Source of the DNA: Mesorhizobium sp.
Lineage (GTDB): Bacteria; Pseudomonadota; Alphaproteobacteria; Rhizobiales; Rhizobiaceae
Length of the DNA stretch: 64,000 bases
Assembly (NCBI RefSeq): GCF_024509055.1
Contig: NZ_JANINM010000482.1
Span: 1-64,000 of the forward strand
Direction of reading: 5' to 3'
Shown: positions 45,319 to 53,341 of the stretch, piece after piece
Layout of the letters: every line of letters begins with the position of its first letter
Numbering within the stretch: the stretch's first letter is position 1
Program-made: the position numbers and the translations under genes
The notes under the pieces: model-generated
Database searches by the model: none
Seen by the model: only the letters and a program-made list of their open reading frames with translations
Told to the model about the DNA's origin: nothing

Positions 45319-45998
45319 TAGACCGCGACGGCGGGCTGGCTCCAGCGGGCGGCAACGAGCCTATAGGGGATCAGTGCCACCACGGCGATGATCAGCTTGA
45401 CCGAAAGATCGCCAAGCGCCCACGACACCCAGCGCATCGTCTCGACCGGCAGCACGCCCATCAGCGGCGCCGTCTGAAGCGCGAAGCTGTCGTTCGGGCC
45501 GGCAAAAGCGAAGGCGGCGGAGAAGGCGATGCCGAAGAACACGACGGTGTCGAAGACGGAGCCCACCAGCGTGCCGATGATCGGCGCGCGCCACCAGCTC
45601 TGACGGCGCAGCCGGTTGAAGACGGTCACGTCGAGCAATTGCGCGGTGAGGAAAGCGGCTCCGGAGGCGGCGGCGATGCGCACCAGGCGATCGGCGGCGG
45701 TCTCGAATTCGATAAGCCCATGACGGAACAGGAACGGGGGAACGAGGATCGAGCAGGTGACCGCCGTCATGAAACCGACGAACACCACCTTGCGCGCCAC
45801 GGCCGGGCCGTAGCGACGATTGGCAAGGTCAGTGACCAGGAAGGAAAATGGATAGGTGAAGGCGCCCCAGGTGAGCAGGTCGGCTAGCGACAGGCCGCCG
45901 ATCTGGCCCTGCATCGGGAACTGGACAAGGATGTTCGACGCCACGACGACAAGCGCCATGGCAGCCACAAAGGGCAGGTACCGCGAAAGGAAGTTCAT
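45318..45998 (-). CDS. yhhQ: Queuosine precursor transporter (YhhQ/VUT family)
   Basis: A 226-aa inner-membrane protein with about six hydrophobic segments, starting MNFLSRYLPFVAAMALVVVAS. Family motifs: TYPFSFLVTDLANRRYG (about 49-65) and the later SVFDTVVFFGIAFSAA region. It imports preQ0 or preQ1, the precursors of queuosine in tRNA. The preQ1-I riboswitch directly before the ATG confirms the role and predicts repression when precursor is abundant. It starts with an unusually short leader (the aptamer pairs with the start codon). Confidence 0.92.
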   Translation of the reverse strand: MNFLSRYLPFVAAMALVVVASNILVQFPMQGQIGGLSLADLLTWGAFTYPFSFLVTDLANRRYGPAVARKVVFVGFMTAVTCSILVPPFLFRHGLIEFETAADRLVRIAAASGAAFLTAQLLDVTVFNRLRRQSWWRAPIIGTLVGSVFDTVVFFGIAFSAAFAFAGPNDSFALQTAPLMGVLPVETMRWVSWALGDLSVKLIIAVVALIPYRLVAARWSQPAVAV

Positions 45999-46026
45999 TT
46001 TTTTATCCTGGGTAATGGAACCAGCC
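45996..46026 (-). promoter_or_regulatory. preQ1-I riboswitch
   Basis: The transcript reads GGCUGGUUCCAUUACCCAGG then AUAAAAAAAUG, where AUG is the yhhQ start. Stem P1 is CUGG/CCAG; UUC and ACC match the conserved loop of the class I aptamer (GGUUC...ACCC...AUAAAAAA). The loop CAUU can pair with AAUG, so the pseudoknot P2 contains the start codon itself. preQ1 binding would hide the start of translation. This small aptamer (about 31 nt) is complete. Confidence 0.88.
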
Positions 46027-46106
46027 GAGCGCCCACGGAGTCCGGGCCGCCCGCTTATGTTCGAGCACCGCTCCGATAACCGCTCGCGGCCTTCGGTCCG
46101 GCGCTC

Positions 46107-46127
46107 GAGGCGGTCGTCCCCCGCCTC
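46107..46127 (-). terminator. Weak stem-loop after rpmB
   Basis: GAGGCGG and CCGCCTC form a perfect 7-bp stem across a 7-nt loop, ten bases after the rpmB stop. No T-tract follows, so termination is uncertain. Confidence 0.35.
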
Positions 46128-46136
46128 AATGACGAA

Positions 46137-46433
46137 TTAGGCAGCCGGCTGCTCGGCGAGCTTCTTGGCGATCTGCTTCTTCAGCAGGCGCGCGCGCTGC
46201 GACAGATCCTTGGCGTCGGCCTTGGCCAAGAAGGCGTCGAGGCCGCCGCGATGCTCGACCGAACGCAGGGCGTTGGCCGAAATGCGCAGGCGAACGTTCT
46301 GGTTCAGCGCTTCGGAGATCAGCGTGACATTGACCAGGTTCGGCAGGAAGCGACGCTTGGTCTTGTTGTTGGCATGGCTTACATTGTTGCCGGTCTGGAC
46401 TGCCTTGGCAGTGAGCTCGCAAGTGCGGGACAT
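46137..46433 (-). CDS. rpmB: 50S ribosomal protein L28
   Basis: 98 aa from [24 protein letters not shown] (in part), the normal L28 start; the longer track ORF begins ten codons earlier without support. The basic patch [11 protein letters not shown] and the [19 protein letters not shown] tail are family features. Alphaproteobacterial L28 is about 97-100 aa. It is a monocistronic housekeeping gene. Confidence 0.95.
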   Translation of the reverse strand: MSRTCELTAKAVQTGNNVSHANNKTKRRFLPNLVNVTLISEALNQNVRLRISANALRSVEHRGGLDAFLAKADAKDLSQRARLLKKQIAKKLAEQPAA

Positions 46434-46689
46434 TGGTCTTACCTTCAGTTCTAAGCCTGCCAAACCATTCTGCCCGCGCCGGGCGGCGCGCGGTCTCGGT
46501 CAGGCGGCCTTTGGAAAAGTTGGCGTTCCATAGTTGCATTTAGCCAGCGCGTCAAGCACCGGCACATGCGCTGCCGTCGGATGTGTTCCATATAAAGGCC
46601 GGATTTTACCCTATAAGCCCTTCGCGAAGGGATATGCCAGGCTGGAAACCACAATTTCCCGCCGACGAACCAAGGATTCGCCGCCCGCC

Positions 46690-47481
46690 ATGCTTCGCCC
46701 GTCCCATGTAGTCGCCATTTTGCTCGCCGTCGCCACGCCGGCCACAAGCTTTGCCGCGTCCAGCCCGCAATCCTTCAAGGGCGAGTATACGGTATCCTTC
46801 CTCGGCCTCTCGATTGCGCGGTCGACCTTCTCCAGCCGCTACGAGAACGGCGTCTACTCGATCGACGGCAGCGTCTCGGCTGCGGGTCTCGCCAAGCTGT
46901 TCGACGACACGCGTGGGACGATCTCGTCCAAGGGCACGATCTCAGGCCAGAAAATGGTGCCGCAGGCGTTCCGCGCCGACTATACTTCCGGCAAGAAAGC
47001 GTCGCTGGTGGACATCCGTTTCGGCAATGGCGACGTCACTTCGACCAAGGTCGTTCCAGCACCGGAAAAGCGCGATCCCAAGTCGTGGGTGCCGCTTGGC
47101 GCCGGCGACCTGAAGTCGGTGCTCGATCCGATGGCGGCGACAGTCATCTACGCCGACAGTCTCGACAAGGTCTGCGGGCGAACGGTCAAGCTCTATGACG
47201 GCGAGATGCGCGCCAACCTTAGACTCACCTACGCCTCGAAAGGCTCGATCTCGGTGCCAGGCTACAAGGGCGACACCGTGACCTGCCGGATGGGCTTCGA
47301 GCCGGTCGCCGGATACCGAAAGGGCCGCAAGGCGCTGGAGTATCTGACGAAAAAGAGCAAGATGATGGTGACATTTGCGCCGCTCGGCAAATCCGGCGTA
47401 TATGCGCCGATCCACGCCACGGTCGGGACGCAGATCGGTCCGCTGACCATCAGCGCGAGACGGTTCGAAGCAGTCGACTAG
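46690..47481 (+). CDS. DUF3108 family secreted protein
   Basis: 263 aa from MLRPSHVVAILLAVATPATSFAA, a clear Sec signal peptide with an A-x-A cleavage site near residue 23; the track start is upstream of this. The mature part has the DUF3108 beta-rich pattern (FKGEYTVSFLGLSIARSTFSS (in part), KAHLVDI-type KKASLVDIRFGNG, GYRKGRKALEYL). It is an exported periplasmic protein of unknown function. A DMT transporter gene follows 32 bp downstream. Confidence 0.82.
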   Translation: MLRPSHVVAILLAVATPATSFAASSPQSFKGEYTVSFLGLSIARSTFSSRYENGVYSIDGSVSAAGLAKLFDDTRGTISSKGTISGQKMVPQAFRADYTSGKKASLVDIRFGNGDVTSTKVVPAPEKRDPKSWVPLGAGDLKSVLDPMAATVIYADSLDKVCGRTVKLYDGEMRANLRLTYASKGSISVPGYKGDTVTCRMGFEPVAGYRKGRKALEYLTKKSKMMVTFAPLGKSGVYAPIHATVGTQIGPLTISARRFEAVD

Positions 47482-47513
47482 ACCAGGCGCGGTGGCGCGC
47501 CGCCGGGGGAATT

Positions 47514-48401
47514 ATGGGGCGCGCAACACTGATCGGATTCTCGGCGGTCGCCATGTGGTCGCTGCTTGCGCTGCTCACCAATGCGTCGGGGCAGGTGCCG
47601 CCATTTCTTCTGTCTGCCATCACCTTCGCCATCGGCACCTGCGTCGGGCTTGCCGCCCGGCTGGTGATGCCGGCACCCGACAGGAGCCAGAAAATTCCGC
47701 CGCAGGTGTGGGTGATCGGCATTGCCGGCCTGTTCGGCTACCATTTCTTCTACTTCACCGCCCTGCGCAACGCGCCGGCCGTCGAGGCCAGCCTGATCGC
47801 CTATCTGTGGCCGCTGCTCATCGTGCTAGGCTCGGCGTTGATGCCGGGCGAGCGGCTCGCCTGGAACCATGTCGTCGGCGCGCTGCTCGGGCTCGCCGGC
47901 ACGTTCCTCATCGTCACCAAGGGCGGTGGGCTTGCCTTCGACGCGCGCTATGCCTTTGGCTATGCGATGGCGGCCGTCTGCGCGGTGGTGTGGTCGTCCT
48001 ATTCGCTCCTGTCGCGGCGCTTCCCGTCGGTGCCGACGACTATCGTCACCTGGTTCTGCGCGGCGACATCGGTCCTGTCGCTGATTTGCCATTTCCTGCT
48101 GGAGAAGACCGTGTTGCCTGATGGCCCCGGACAGTGGCTGGCGGTGGTCGGGCTGGGGCTGATGCCGGTGGGCGCCGCCTTCTACGCCTGGGATATCGGC
48201 GTCAAGCGCGGCAACATCCAGGTGCTGGGCGCGGCAAGCTATGCCGCGCCGCTGCTGTCGACGCTGGTGCTGATCGCGGCGGGCGTCGCCGAACCGTCGC
48301 TGCGCATCCTGGCGGCCTGCGTGCTCATCACAGGCGGAGCCGTGCTTGCCGCCAAGTCGTTGCTGCTGAGGAAGCCGGCAACCGGCGGAGCCGGCGCATG
48401 A
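47514..48401 (+). CDS. DMT/EamA family transporter (YddG-like)
   Basis: A 295-aa membrane protein with ten hydrophobic segments and two EamA repeats. Motifs such as FFYFTALRNAPAVEASLIAYLWPLLIVLGSA (about 83-113, in part) and FYAWDIGVKRGNIQVLGAASYAAPLLSTL (about 220-247, in part) resemble aromatic amino acid exporters of the YddG type. Substrate is not certain. It overlaps the next gene by ATGA, and its start is 32 bp after the DUF3108 gene. Confidence 0.85.
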   Translation: MGRATLIGFSAVAMWSLLALLTNASGQVPPFLLSAITFAIGTCVGLAARLVMPAPDRSQKIPPQVWVIGIAGLFGYHFFYFTALRNAPAVEASLIAYLWPLLIVLGSALMPGERLAWNHVVGALLGLAGTFLIVTKGGGLAFDARYAFGYAMAAVCAVVWSSYSLLSRRFPSVPTTIVTWFCAATSVLSLICHFLLEKTVLPDGPGQWLAVVGLGLMPVGAAFYAWDIGVKRGNIQVLGAASYAAPLLSTLVLIAAGVAEPSLRILAACVLITGGAVLAAKSLLLRKPATGGAGA

Positions 48402-49069
48402 TGCCGTTTGCGGGCGGCATCGAGGCCAATCCAAATGCCACGCTTTTGTTTTCGGTCGCCGCGGCGGCGATCTATGCCCTGGCGCTCGAACTGTCGCCGC
48501 GGCTCGCCCGTTCGGCCGCTAAAACACTGGCCGTCGCCTTGCTAGCGGCGCTGGCTTTCATGCAGGGCGGGCCGTCGCTGCTCGTCGCGGCGCTTGCCCT
48601 CAGCGCTGTAGGCGACGCGTTCCTGTCGCGCGACGGCGAAAAGGCCTTTCTCGGCGGCCTCGCCAGCTTCCTTGCCGCGCATATCGTTTTTGTCGTTCTG
48701 TTCGCGAAGACCGGCAATGGACTGGCGTTGCTGGTCAGCGAGCCGTGGCGTGCCGTGCTCGCGCTGGTGATGGCCGCGTTCGCCATCGTCATGCTCACCA
48801 CCCTCTGGCGCCGCGTCGAAATGCAACTGCGTGTTCCAATCGCCGTCTATGTCGCGGCGATCCTCGCCATGGGCATCTCGGCGCTCACGACCAGCAATCT
48901 GTGGGTCATTGCCGGCGCCTTGCTGTTCATGGCCTCGGACGGGCTGCTGGCGGCGGAGCGGTTCCTGCTTGCCGCCGCCTCGCCGGGCCGCGTCTGGATG
49001 CGCTATGCGGTCTGGGTGCTGTACTACGCCGCGCAGCTGGCGATCACGCTGGGCTTCCTGCTGGGTTAA
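48398..49069 (+). CDS. Lysoplasmalogenase (YhhN family)
   Basis: 223 aa starting at the ATGA overlap with the DMT gene. It is a multi-pass membrane protein (about eight segments). Family features are KTLAVALLAALAF (about 44), the acidic ALSAVGDAFLSRD (about 66-78) and FMASDGLLAAERF (about 183-195), which carry the catalytic Asp residues of YhhN/TMEM86-type enzymes. They split vinyl ether lipids; in bacteria the substrate is uncertain. It ends convergently with the cupin gene (4-bp overlap). Confidence 0.82.
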   Translation: MMPFAGGIEANPNATLLFSVAAAAIYALALELSPRLARSAAKTLAVALLAALAFMQGGPSLLVAALALSAVGDAFLSRDGEKAFLGGLASFLAAHIVFVVLFAKTGNGLALLVSEPWRAVLALVMAAFAIVMLTTLWRRVEMQLRVPIAVYVAAILAMGISALTTSNLWVIAGALLFMASDGLLAAERFLLAAASPGRVWMRYAVWVLYYAAQLAITLGFLLG

Positions 49070-49497
49070 GCGGTTCTCGGTTGCCAACCCGGCTCGGCCA
49101 GCTCGAAGGCGGCGAAATCGAAGCCCGGCGCCACCGTGCACCCGACCAGCGTCCATTCGCCAAGGCTGCGCGCCGATTGCCACCTGCCGGCCGGCACGAC
49201 GAGCTGCGGTCGCTCGCCGGCGGCGAGTGCGGGGCCGAGGACCTGTTCGGTGACGGCTTGGCTTGCCTCCTCATGCATCGACAGCGCGAGCGGCGCGCCG
49301 GCATAGAAATGCCAGACTTCGGCTGCGTCCCTAACCCGATGCCAGGCTGAAAGCTGGCCTTTTTCGAGCAGGAAATAGATCGCGGTCGAGTGACCGCGGG
49401 CACCTCCCGAATCGTCGCGGAAGGTCTCGGCATACCAGCCGCCTTCCGGGTGCGGCTCAAGCCCGAGCATCGCGATGATTTCGGCGGCACTGGTCAT
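49066..49497 (-). CDS. Cupin domain protein (DUF985-like)
   Basis: A 143-aa single-domain cupin. Motifs are EPHPEGGWYAETFRDDSG (about 15-31), GHSTAIYFLLEKGQLSAWHRVRDAAEVWHFYAGAPL (about 35-70, in part), with His residues near WHRV and EVWHFYAG, and a C-terminal CTVAPGFDFAAFELA. DUF985 members such as YML079w are small sugar or nucleotide isomerase-like proteins of unknown function. It sits close to gloB, 50 bp upstream on the same strand. Confidence 0.85.
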   Translation of the reverse strand: MTSAAEIIAMLGLEPHPEGGWYAETFRDDSGGARGHSTAIYFLLEKGQLSAWHRVRDAAEVWHFYAGAPLALSMHEEASQAVTEQVLGPALAAGERPQLVVPAGRWQSARSLGEWTLVGCTVAPGFDFAAFELAEPGWQPRTA

Positions 49498-49546
49498 TGG
49501 CGGTCTTTTTCTTGGAGCGTGCCGTTGTCCGAAACCGCGACATGCA

Positions 49547-50314
49547 TCAGAAATTGTCCTTGCGCTTGCGGATTTCGGCGAAGACCTCGGCGTCGCTGGC
49601 CTTTTCCATGCCGAGATGCTTGCGGATCGCCGGATCGTGCCAGCGCAGAAACGGATTGGTCGACAGTTCCTCGCCGATCGTGGTCGGCAGCGTCGGCTTG
49701 TTGTCGCGACGCAACGCCTCGATCCTGGCAGCGCGCTGTTTCAGCGCCGAATTGGTGGGATCGACCGTCAGCGCGAAGCGCGCGTTGGCCAAAGTGTATT
49801 CATGGCCGCAATGGATCGCGGTTTCGGCCGGAAGGGCCACCAGCTTCTTGAGCGACTCGTACATCACCGGGGGCTTGCATTCGAACAGCCGGCCGCAGCC
49901 CAAGGCAAACAGCGTATCTGCGGTGAAGGCCACTTTCGAGGTCGGCAGGTGGTAGGAGACATGGCCTGCAGTGTGACCGGGCGTCTCGATGACCTCGATG
50001 CTTTCCTCGCCAAGTCGCAGGGCCGAGCCTTCCTTCACCGTCTGGTCGATGCCGGGGATCTTCGCCTTCTCGGCCTCCGGCCCGACGATGCGCAGCTTGA
50101 AGCGCTCCTTCAGTGCCAGATTGGCCTCGACGTGGTCGGCATGGTGGTGCGTGGTGAGGATCAGGGTCGGCTTCCAGCCAGTGCGCTCGATCGCTGCCAG
50201 AATTGGCGCTTCTTCGGGAGCATCGATGATCGCAGTCTGGCCGCTTCTGGGATCGTGGACCAGCACGCCGAAATTGTCGGTGCGGCACATGAACTGTTCG
50301 ATTTCGACCGGCAT
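49547..50314 (-). CDS. gloB: Hydroxyacylglutathione hydrolase (glyoxalase II)
   Basis: 255 aa from MPVEIEQFMC, the normal rhizobial start; the track adds five codons. The metallo-beta-lactamase motif THHHADH (about 54-60) is complete, further ligands are in GHTAGHVSYH (about 107-114) and the DTLFALGCGR region, and HCGHEYTLANARFAL (about 167) marks the C-terminal glyoxalase domain. It hydrolyses S-lactoylglutathione, the second step of methylglyoxal removal. Confidence 0.93.
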   Translation of the reverse strand: MPVEIEQFMCRTDNFGVLVHDPRSGQTAIIDAPEEAPILAAIERTGWKPTLILTTHHHADHVEANLALKERFKLRIVGPEAEKAKIPGIDQTVKEGSALRLGEESIEVIETPGHTAGHVSYHLPTSKVAFTADTLFALGCGRLFECKPPVMYESLKKLVALPAETAIHCGHEYTLANARFALTVDPTNSALKQRAARIEALRRDNKPTLPTTIGEELSTNPFLRWHDPAIRKHLGMEKASDAEVFAEIRKRKDNF

Positions 50315-50338
50315 GGCGTGTCTCTCCATCAGAGCGCC

Positions 50339-50358
50339 GTGCGTCCCTGTGGACGCAC
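50339..50358. repeat. Perfect 8-bp hairpin between gloB and the methyltransferase
   Basis: GTGCGTCC-CTGT-GGACGCAC forms a perfect stem with 4-nt loop. It lies between divergent genes, so a regulator-binding role is possible. Confidence 0.4.
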
Positions 50359-50476
50359 AAGAGGATTCTCTTACACTTCTTGCCTGCTGCTCGTGCTTTG
50401 CGAAATCGAAACCGATTTCGGGCCGATGCAGGAGTCGCCGCAGACATAGGGCGGCCCGCCGCCGATGTCATCGGCC

Positions 50477-50527
50477 TTTGTCGAACTTGGCACTTTGTTG
50501 AACTTGGCCCTTTGTTGAACTTGGCAT
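50477..50527. repeat. Three tandem 17-bp direct repeats upstream of a methyltransferase gene
   Basis: Three copies of TTTGTYGAACTTGGCNY follow each other without gaps (50477-50493, 50494-50510, 50511-50527). The array ends 24 bp before the methyltransferase ATG. It may be an operator array or a copy-number variable spacer. Confidence 0.75.
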
Positions 50528-50550
50528 GCATCGCAGCTACCGTCCCGCGC

Positions 50551-51345
50551 ATGCATTCCGATATCGTCGATCTCCGTTCCTTCTATTCGACCACGCTCGG
50601 GCGCCTGGCCGAGCGCTCCATCACAATGGCGTTGTCGTCGATTTGGGCAAGTGTTCCCAACGAACGGCTGGTGGGCCTCGGCTACACCTTGCCGTGGCTG
50701 GAACGGTTCGGCACCGATGCCGAGCGCGTCTTCGCCTTCATGCCGGCGACGCAAGGCGCCGTGGTGTGGCCTGCCGCCGGGCCGGCGGCAACCGCATTGG
50801 TTTTCGATGAGGAGCTGCCGCTGGTCGATTCCTGTATCGACCGTATGCTGCTCGTGCATTCGCTCGAGCATGCCGAGAATCCGCGTGAGACGTTGAACGA
50901 GATCTGGCGGGTGCTGTCGCCGGCGGGCCGCGTCGTCATCGTCGTGCCCAATCGGCGCGGTGTCTGGGCGCGCTTCGAGCATACGCCCTTCGGCAATGGC
51001 CGGCCGTTCTCGCGCGGCCAGCTCACGGAGTTGCTGCGCGAGGCGAACTTCACCCCGGCGGCATGGTCGGACGCGCTGTTCTTTCCGCCATCGCCGCGAC
51101 GCTTCATGATGCAATTCCACAACGTGCTGGAGAGGGCTGGCCGGCGATTCTGGCCGATCTTTTCCGGCGTCATCGTGGTCGAGGCGCAGAAGCGGCTCTA
51201 CCAGGGCGTGCCGGTCGCGCAACGCGCGTCACGCCGTGTCTTCGTCCCGGTCTTCTCGCCGCAGGGCGCGACGCGGCTCGGGCGCAAGGTCGCCGATGCG
51301 ATGCCTGGGGACAAGCCGATGCGATGCCTGGGGACAAGCGGGTGA
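50551..51345 (+). CDS. Class I SAM-dependent methyltransferase, 3' end altered by a 23-bp duplication
   Basis: 264 aa from MHSDIVDLRSFY; the track start 57 codons earlier lies in the repeat region. The methyltransferase region is visible through ALVFDEELPLVDSCIDRMLLVHSLEHAENPRETLNEIWRVLSPAGRVVIVVPNRRG (about 88-141, in part). An exact tandem copy of a 23-bp unit at 51292-51337 shifts the reading frame at the end, so the last residues become KPMRCLGTSG. Without it the protein would end KRVTRS. The substrate is unknown. The gene is divergent from gloB. Confidence 0.78.
   Translation: MHSDIVDLRSFYSTTLGRLAERSITMALSSIWASVPNERLVGLGYTLPWLERFGTDAERVFAFMPATQGAVVWPAAGPAATALVFDEELPLVDSCIDRMLLVHSLEHAENPRETLNEIWRVLSPAGRVVIVVPNRRGVWARFEHTPFGNGRPFSRGQLTELLREANFTPAAWSDALFFPPSPRRFMMQFHNVLERAGRRFWPIFSGVIVVEAQKRLYQGVPVAQRASRRVFVPVFSPQGATRLGRKVADAMPGDKPMRCLGTSG
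51292..51337. repeat. Exact 23-bp tandem duplication
   Basis: Two identical copies of GCCGATGCGATGCCTGGGGA-CAA (51292-51314 and 51315-51337) lie at the end of the methyltransferase gene. The unit is not a multiple of three, so it changes the C-terminal frame. Confidence 0.9.
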
Positions 51346-51463
51346 CGCGTTCGTGATCGGGGCCAAACCTTGCGTCGCATGGCAATCGTCCCCCTATCTC
51401 AGGGACGGTTTTGCGGCGTGGCAGCGGCGCTCATGACCACTCGCGCAAGCAGGGAAACCGCCG

Positions 51464-53317
51464 ATGGCTGATCAAATGGATGGCAAGCCCGCCGCCGAAA
51501 CAGCGGCCGTCTCGATCGAGACCAGCAGTCTTTCCGACCAGCTGACGGCGATCCGGCTGGCGTTGAAGACTTCGCCGGTTCGCATGCCGCTGATGTGGGT
51601 GTCCGTCGGAATTGTCATCGTCATCATCGCGACCTCCGTTGGGCAGGTGCTGCTCAACAGCTGGAACCAGCCGTTCTACGACGCGCTGGCGCGTCGCGAC
51701 CTGGCCGGCTTCATGCACCAGCTGATGGTCTTTGCCATGATTGCCGGGAGCCTGCTTGTGCTCAATGTCGGCCAGACCTGGCTCAACCAGACGATACGGC
51801 TGAAATTGCGCGAGGCGCTGACGCTCGACCTCATCGACGAATGGATGCGGCCGGCTCGCGCTTTCCGGCTCACCCATGCCGGCGCCATCGGTGTCAATCC
51901 CGATCAGCGCATGCAGCAGGATGCCGCGCATCTGTCGGATCTATCGACCGATCTCGGCGTCGGCCTGCTGCAATCCTTCATCCTCTTGGTGTCCTTCATC
52001 GGCGTGCTCTGGCAGCTCTCCTCCGGCTTCGTCTTCCATGTCGGCGGCTATTCGTTCGCGATACCCGGCTACATGGTGTGGGCGGCGCTCCTCTATGCCG
52101 GCATTGCGTCCTGGCTGAGCTGGCTGGTCGGGCGATCGCTGATCCGCTTCAACAGCGATCGCTATACGCGCGAGGCCGAGCTGCGCTCCTCAATGGTGCG
52201 CGTCAACGAGAACATCGATGCCATCGCGCTCGCTCACGGAGAGCCCGATGCCAGGCGGCAGCTCAATCTCGACCTCGGCACCGTGCTCGACGCCATGCGG
52301 CGCATCTACAGCGCCCAGATCAACCTCTCCTGGGTCACCGACGGCTATGGCTGGATCACCGTGGTGGCGCCGATCCTGGTCGCCGCTCCGGTCTATTTCG
52401 CGGGCGACATCAGCTTCGGCGGATTGATGATGGCTGTCGGCGCGTTCAACCAGGTGAACACCTCGCTGCGCTGGTTCATCAACAATATCGGCGCCATAGC
52501 CGACTGGCGGGCGACGTTGATGCGCGTTGCCGATTTCCGCATCGCGCTCGGCGAAACCGACATCCTGCACGACAAGGAAAAACGCATCGAGTTCGGCGAG
52601 AATGCGGACGGCAAGCTGACATTCGAGAAGCTCGAGGTCGCATCTCCCGATGGCTGCACCAGGTTGGCCGAGACGGATGCCGAGATCCATGCCGGCGAGC
52701 GTGTGATGATCACCGGCGACCCGCGCGCCGGCAAGACGCTGTTCTTCCGCGCGATTGCCGGCCTGTGGCCATGGGGAAGCGGCCGCATCGGCCTGCCTGC
52801 CGGGCAGAAGCCGTTCTTCGTGCCGCGCACGCCTTATTTTCCGCTCGGCACGTTGCGCGACGCGCTCAACCATGCGGAAGGCGCCAAGATCGACGACGCC
52901 GACATCAAGGCGGTGCTGGCAGAAGTCGGTCTCGAAAGGCTAACGGCGCAGCTCGACCGCTCGGCGCGCTGGGAGCACGAGCTGGTGGATGAGGAGCAAC
53001 GCCTGCTGGCCTTCGCCCGGCTGGCGCTGAGGAAGCCTGAGTGGGTGATCATCGACGAGGCGCTGGATACGTTCGATGGCGCGACGTTGCGGCGGGTGCT
53101 TTCGATGCTGCAGGCGCGGCTGCCGGACGCCGCCATCCTCAACATCGGGCGTGGCCTGCACAACAACCAGTTCTTCCCGCGAGCGCTCACCATCGTCAAG
53201 GACAGCGGCGGATCGTCACTCAAGCCAGCGCGCTTCCGGGCCGGCGCGATCGAACCGCCACCGCACGTCGTTCGGCGCAGGAACGGCCGCGCTCCGAGCC
53301 ATCAGGTATCCGGATAG
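51464..53317 (+). CDS. ABC transporter, fused permease/ATPase (SbmA/YddA-like)
   Basis: A 617-aa fused ABC protein. Residues about 40-345 hold an ABC_membrane_2-type domain with about six segments and the family NPDQRMQQDA motif; residues about 400-600 are the ATPase with Walker A GDPRAGKTLFFRAIAG (about 418), the degenerate signature DEEQRLLAFARLAL, and Walker B WVIIDEALDTFD. The signature lacks the usual LSGG, normal for this subfamily. Relatives move peptides, bleomycin or vitamin B12-type compounds. The gene has no operon partners. Confidence 0.88.
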   Translation: MADQMDGKPAAETAAVSIETSSLSDQLTAIRLALKTSPVRMPLMWVSVGIVIVIIATSVGQVLLNSWNQPFYDALARRDLAGFMHQLMVFAMIAGSLLVLNVGQTWLNQTIRLKLREALTLDLIDEWMRPARAFRLTHAGAIGVNPDQRMQQDAAHLSDLSTDLGVGLLQSFILLVSFIGVLWQLSSGFVFHVGGYSFAIPGYMVWAALLYAGIASWLSWLVGRSLIRFNSDRYTREAELRSSMVRVNENIDAIALAHGEPDARRQLNLDLGTVLDAMRRIYSAQINLSWVTDGYGWITVVAPILVAAPVYFAGDISFGGLMMAVGAFNQVNTSLRWFINNIGAIADWRATLMRVADFRIALGETDILHDKEKRIEFGENADGKLTFEKLEVASPDGCTRLAETDAEIHAGERVMITGDPRAGKTLFFRAIAGLWPWGSGRIGLPAGQKPFFVPRTPYFPLGTLRDALNHAEGAKIDDADIKAVLAEVGLERLTAQLDRSARWEHELVDEEQRLLAFARLALRKPEWVIIDEALDTFDGATLRRVLSMLQARLPDAAILNIGRGLHNNQFFPRALTIVKDSGGSSLKPARFRAGAIEPPPHVVRRRNGRAPSHQVSG

Positions 53318-53341
53318 GCTCGCCGGCGGGAATTTTCGCTA

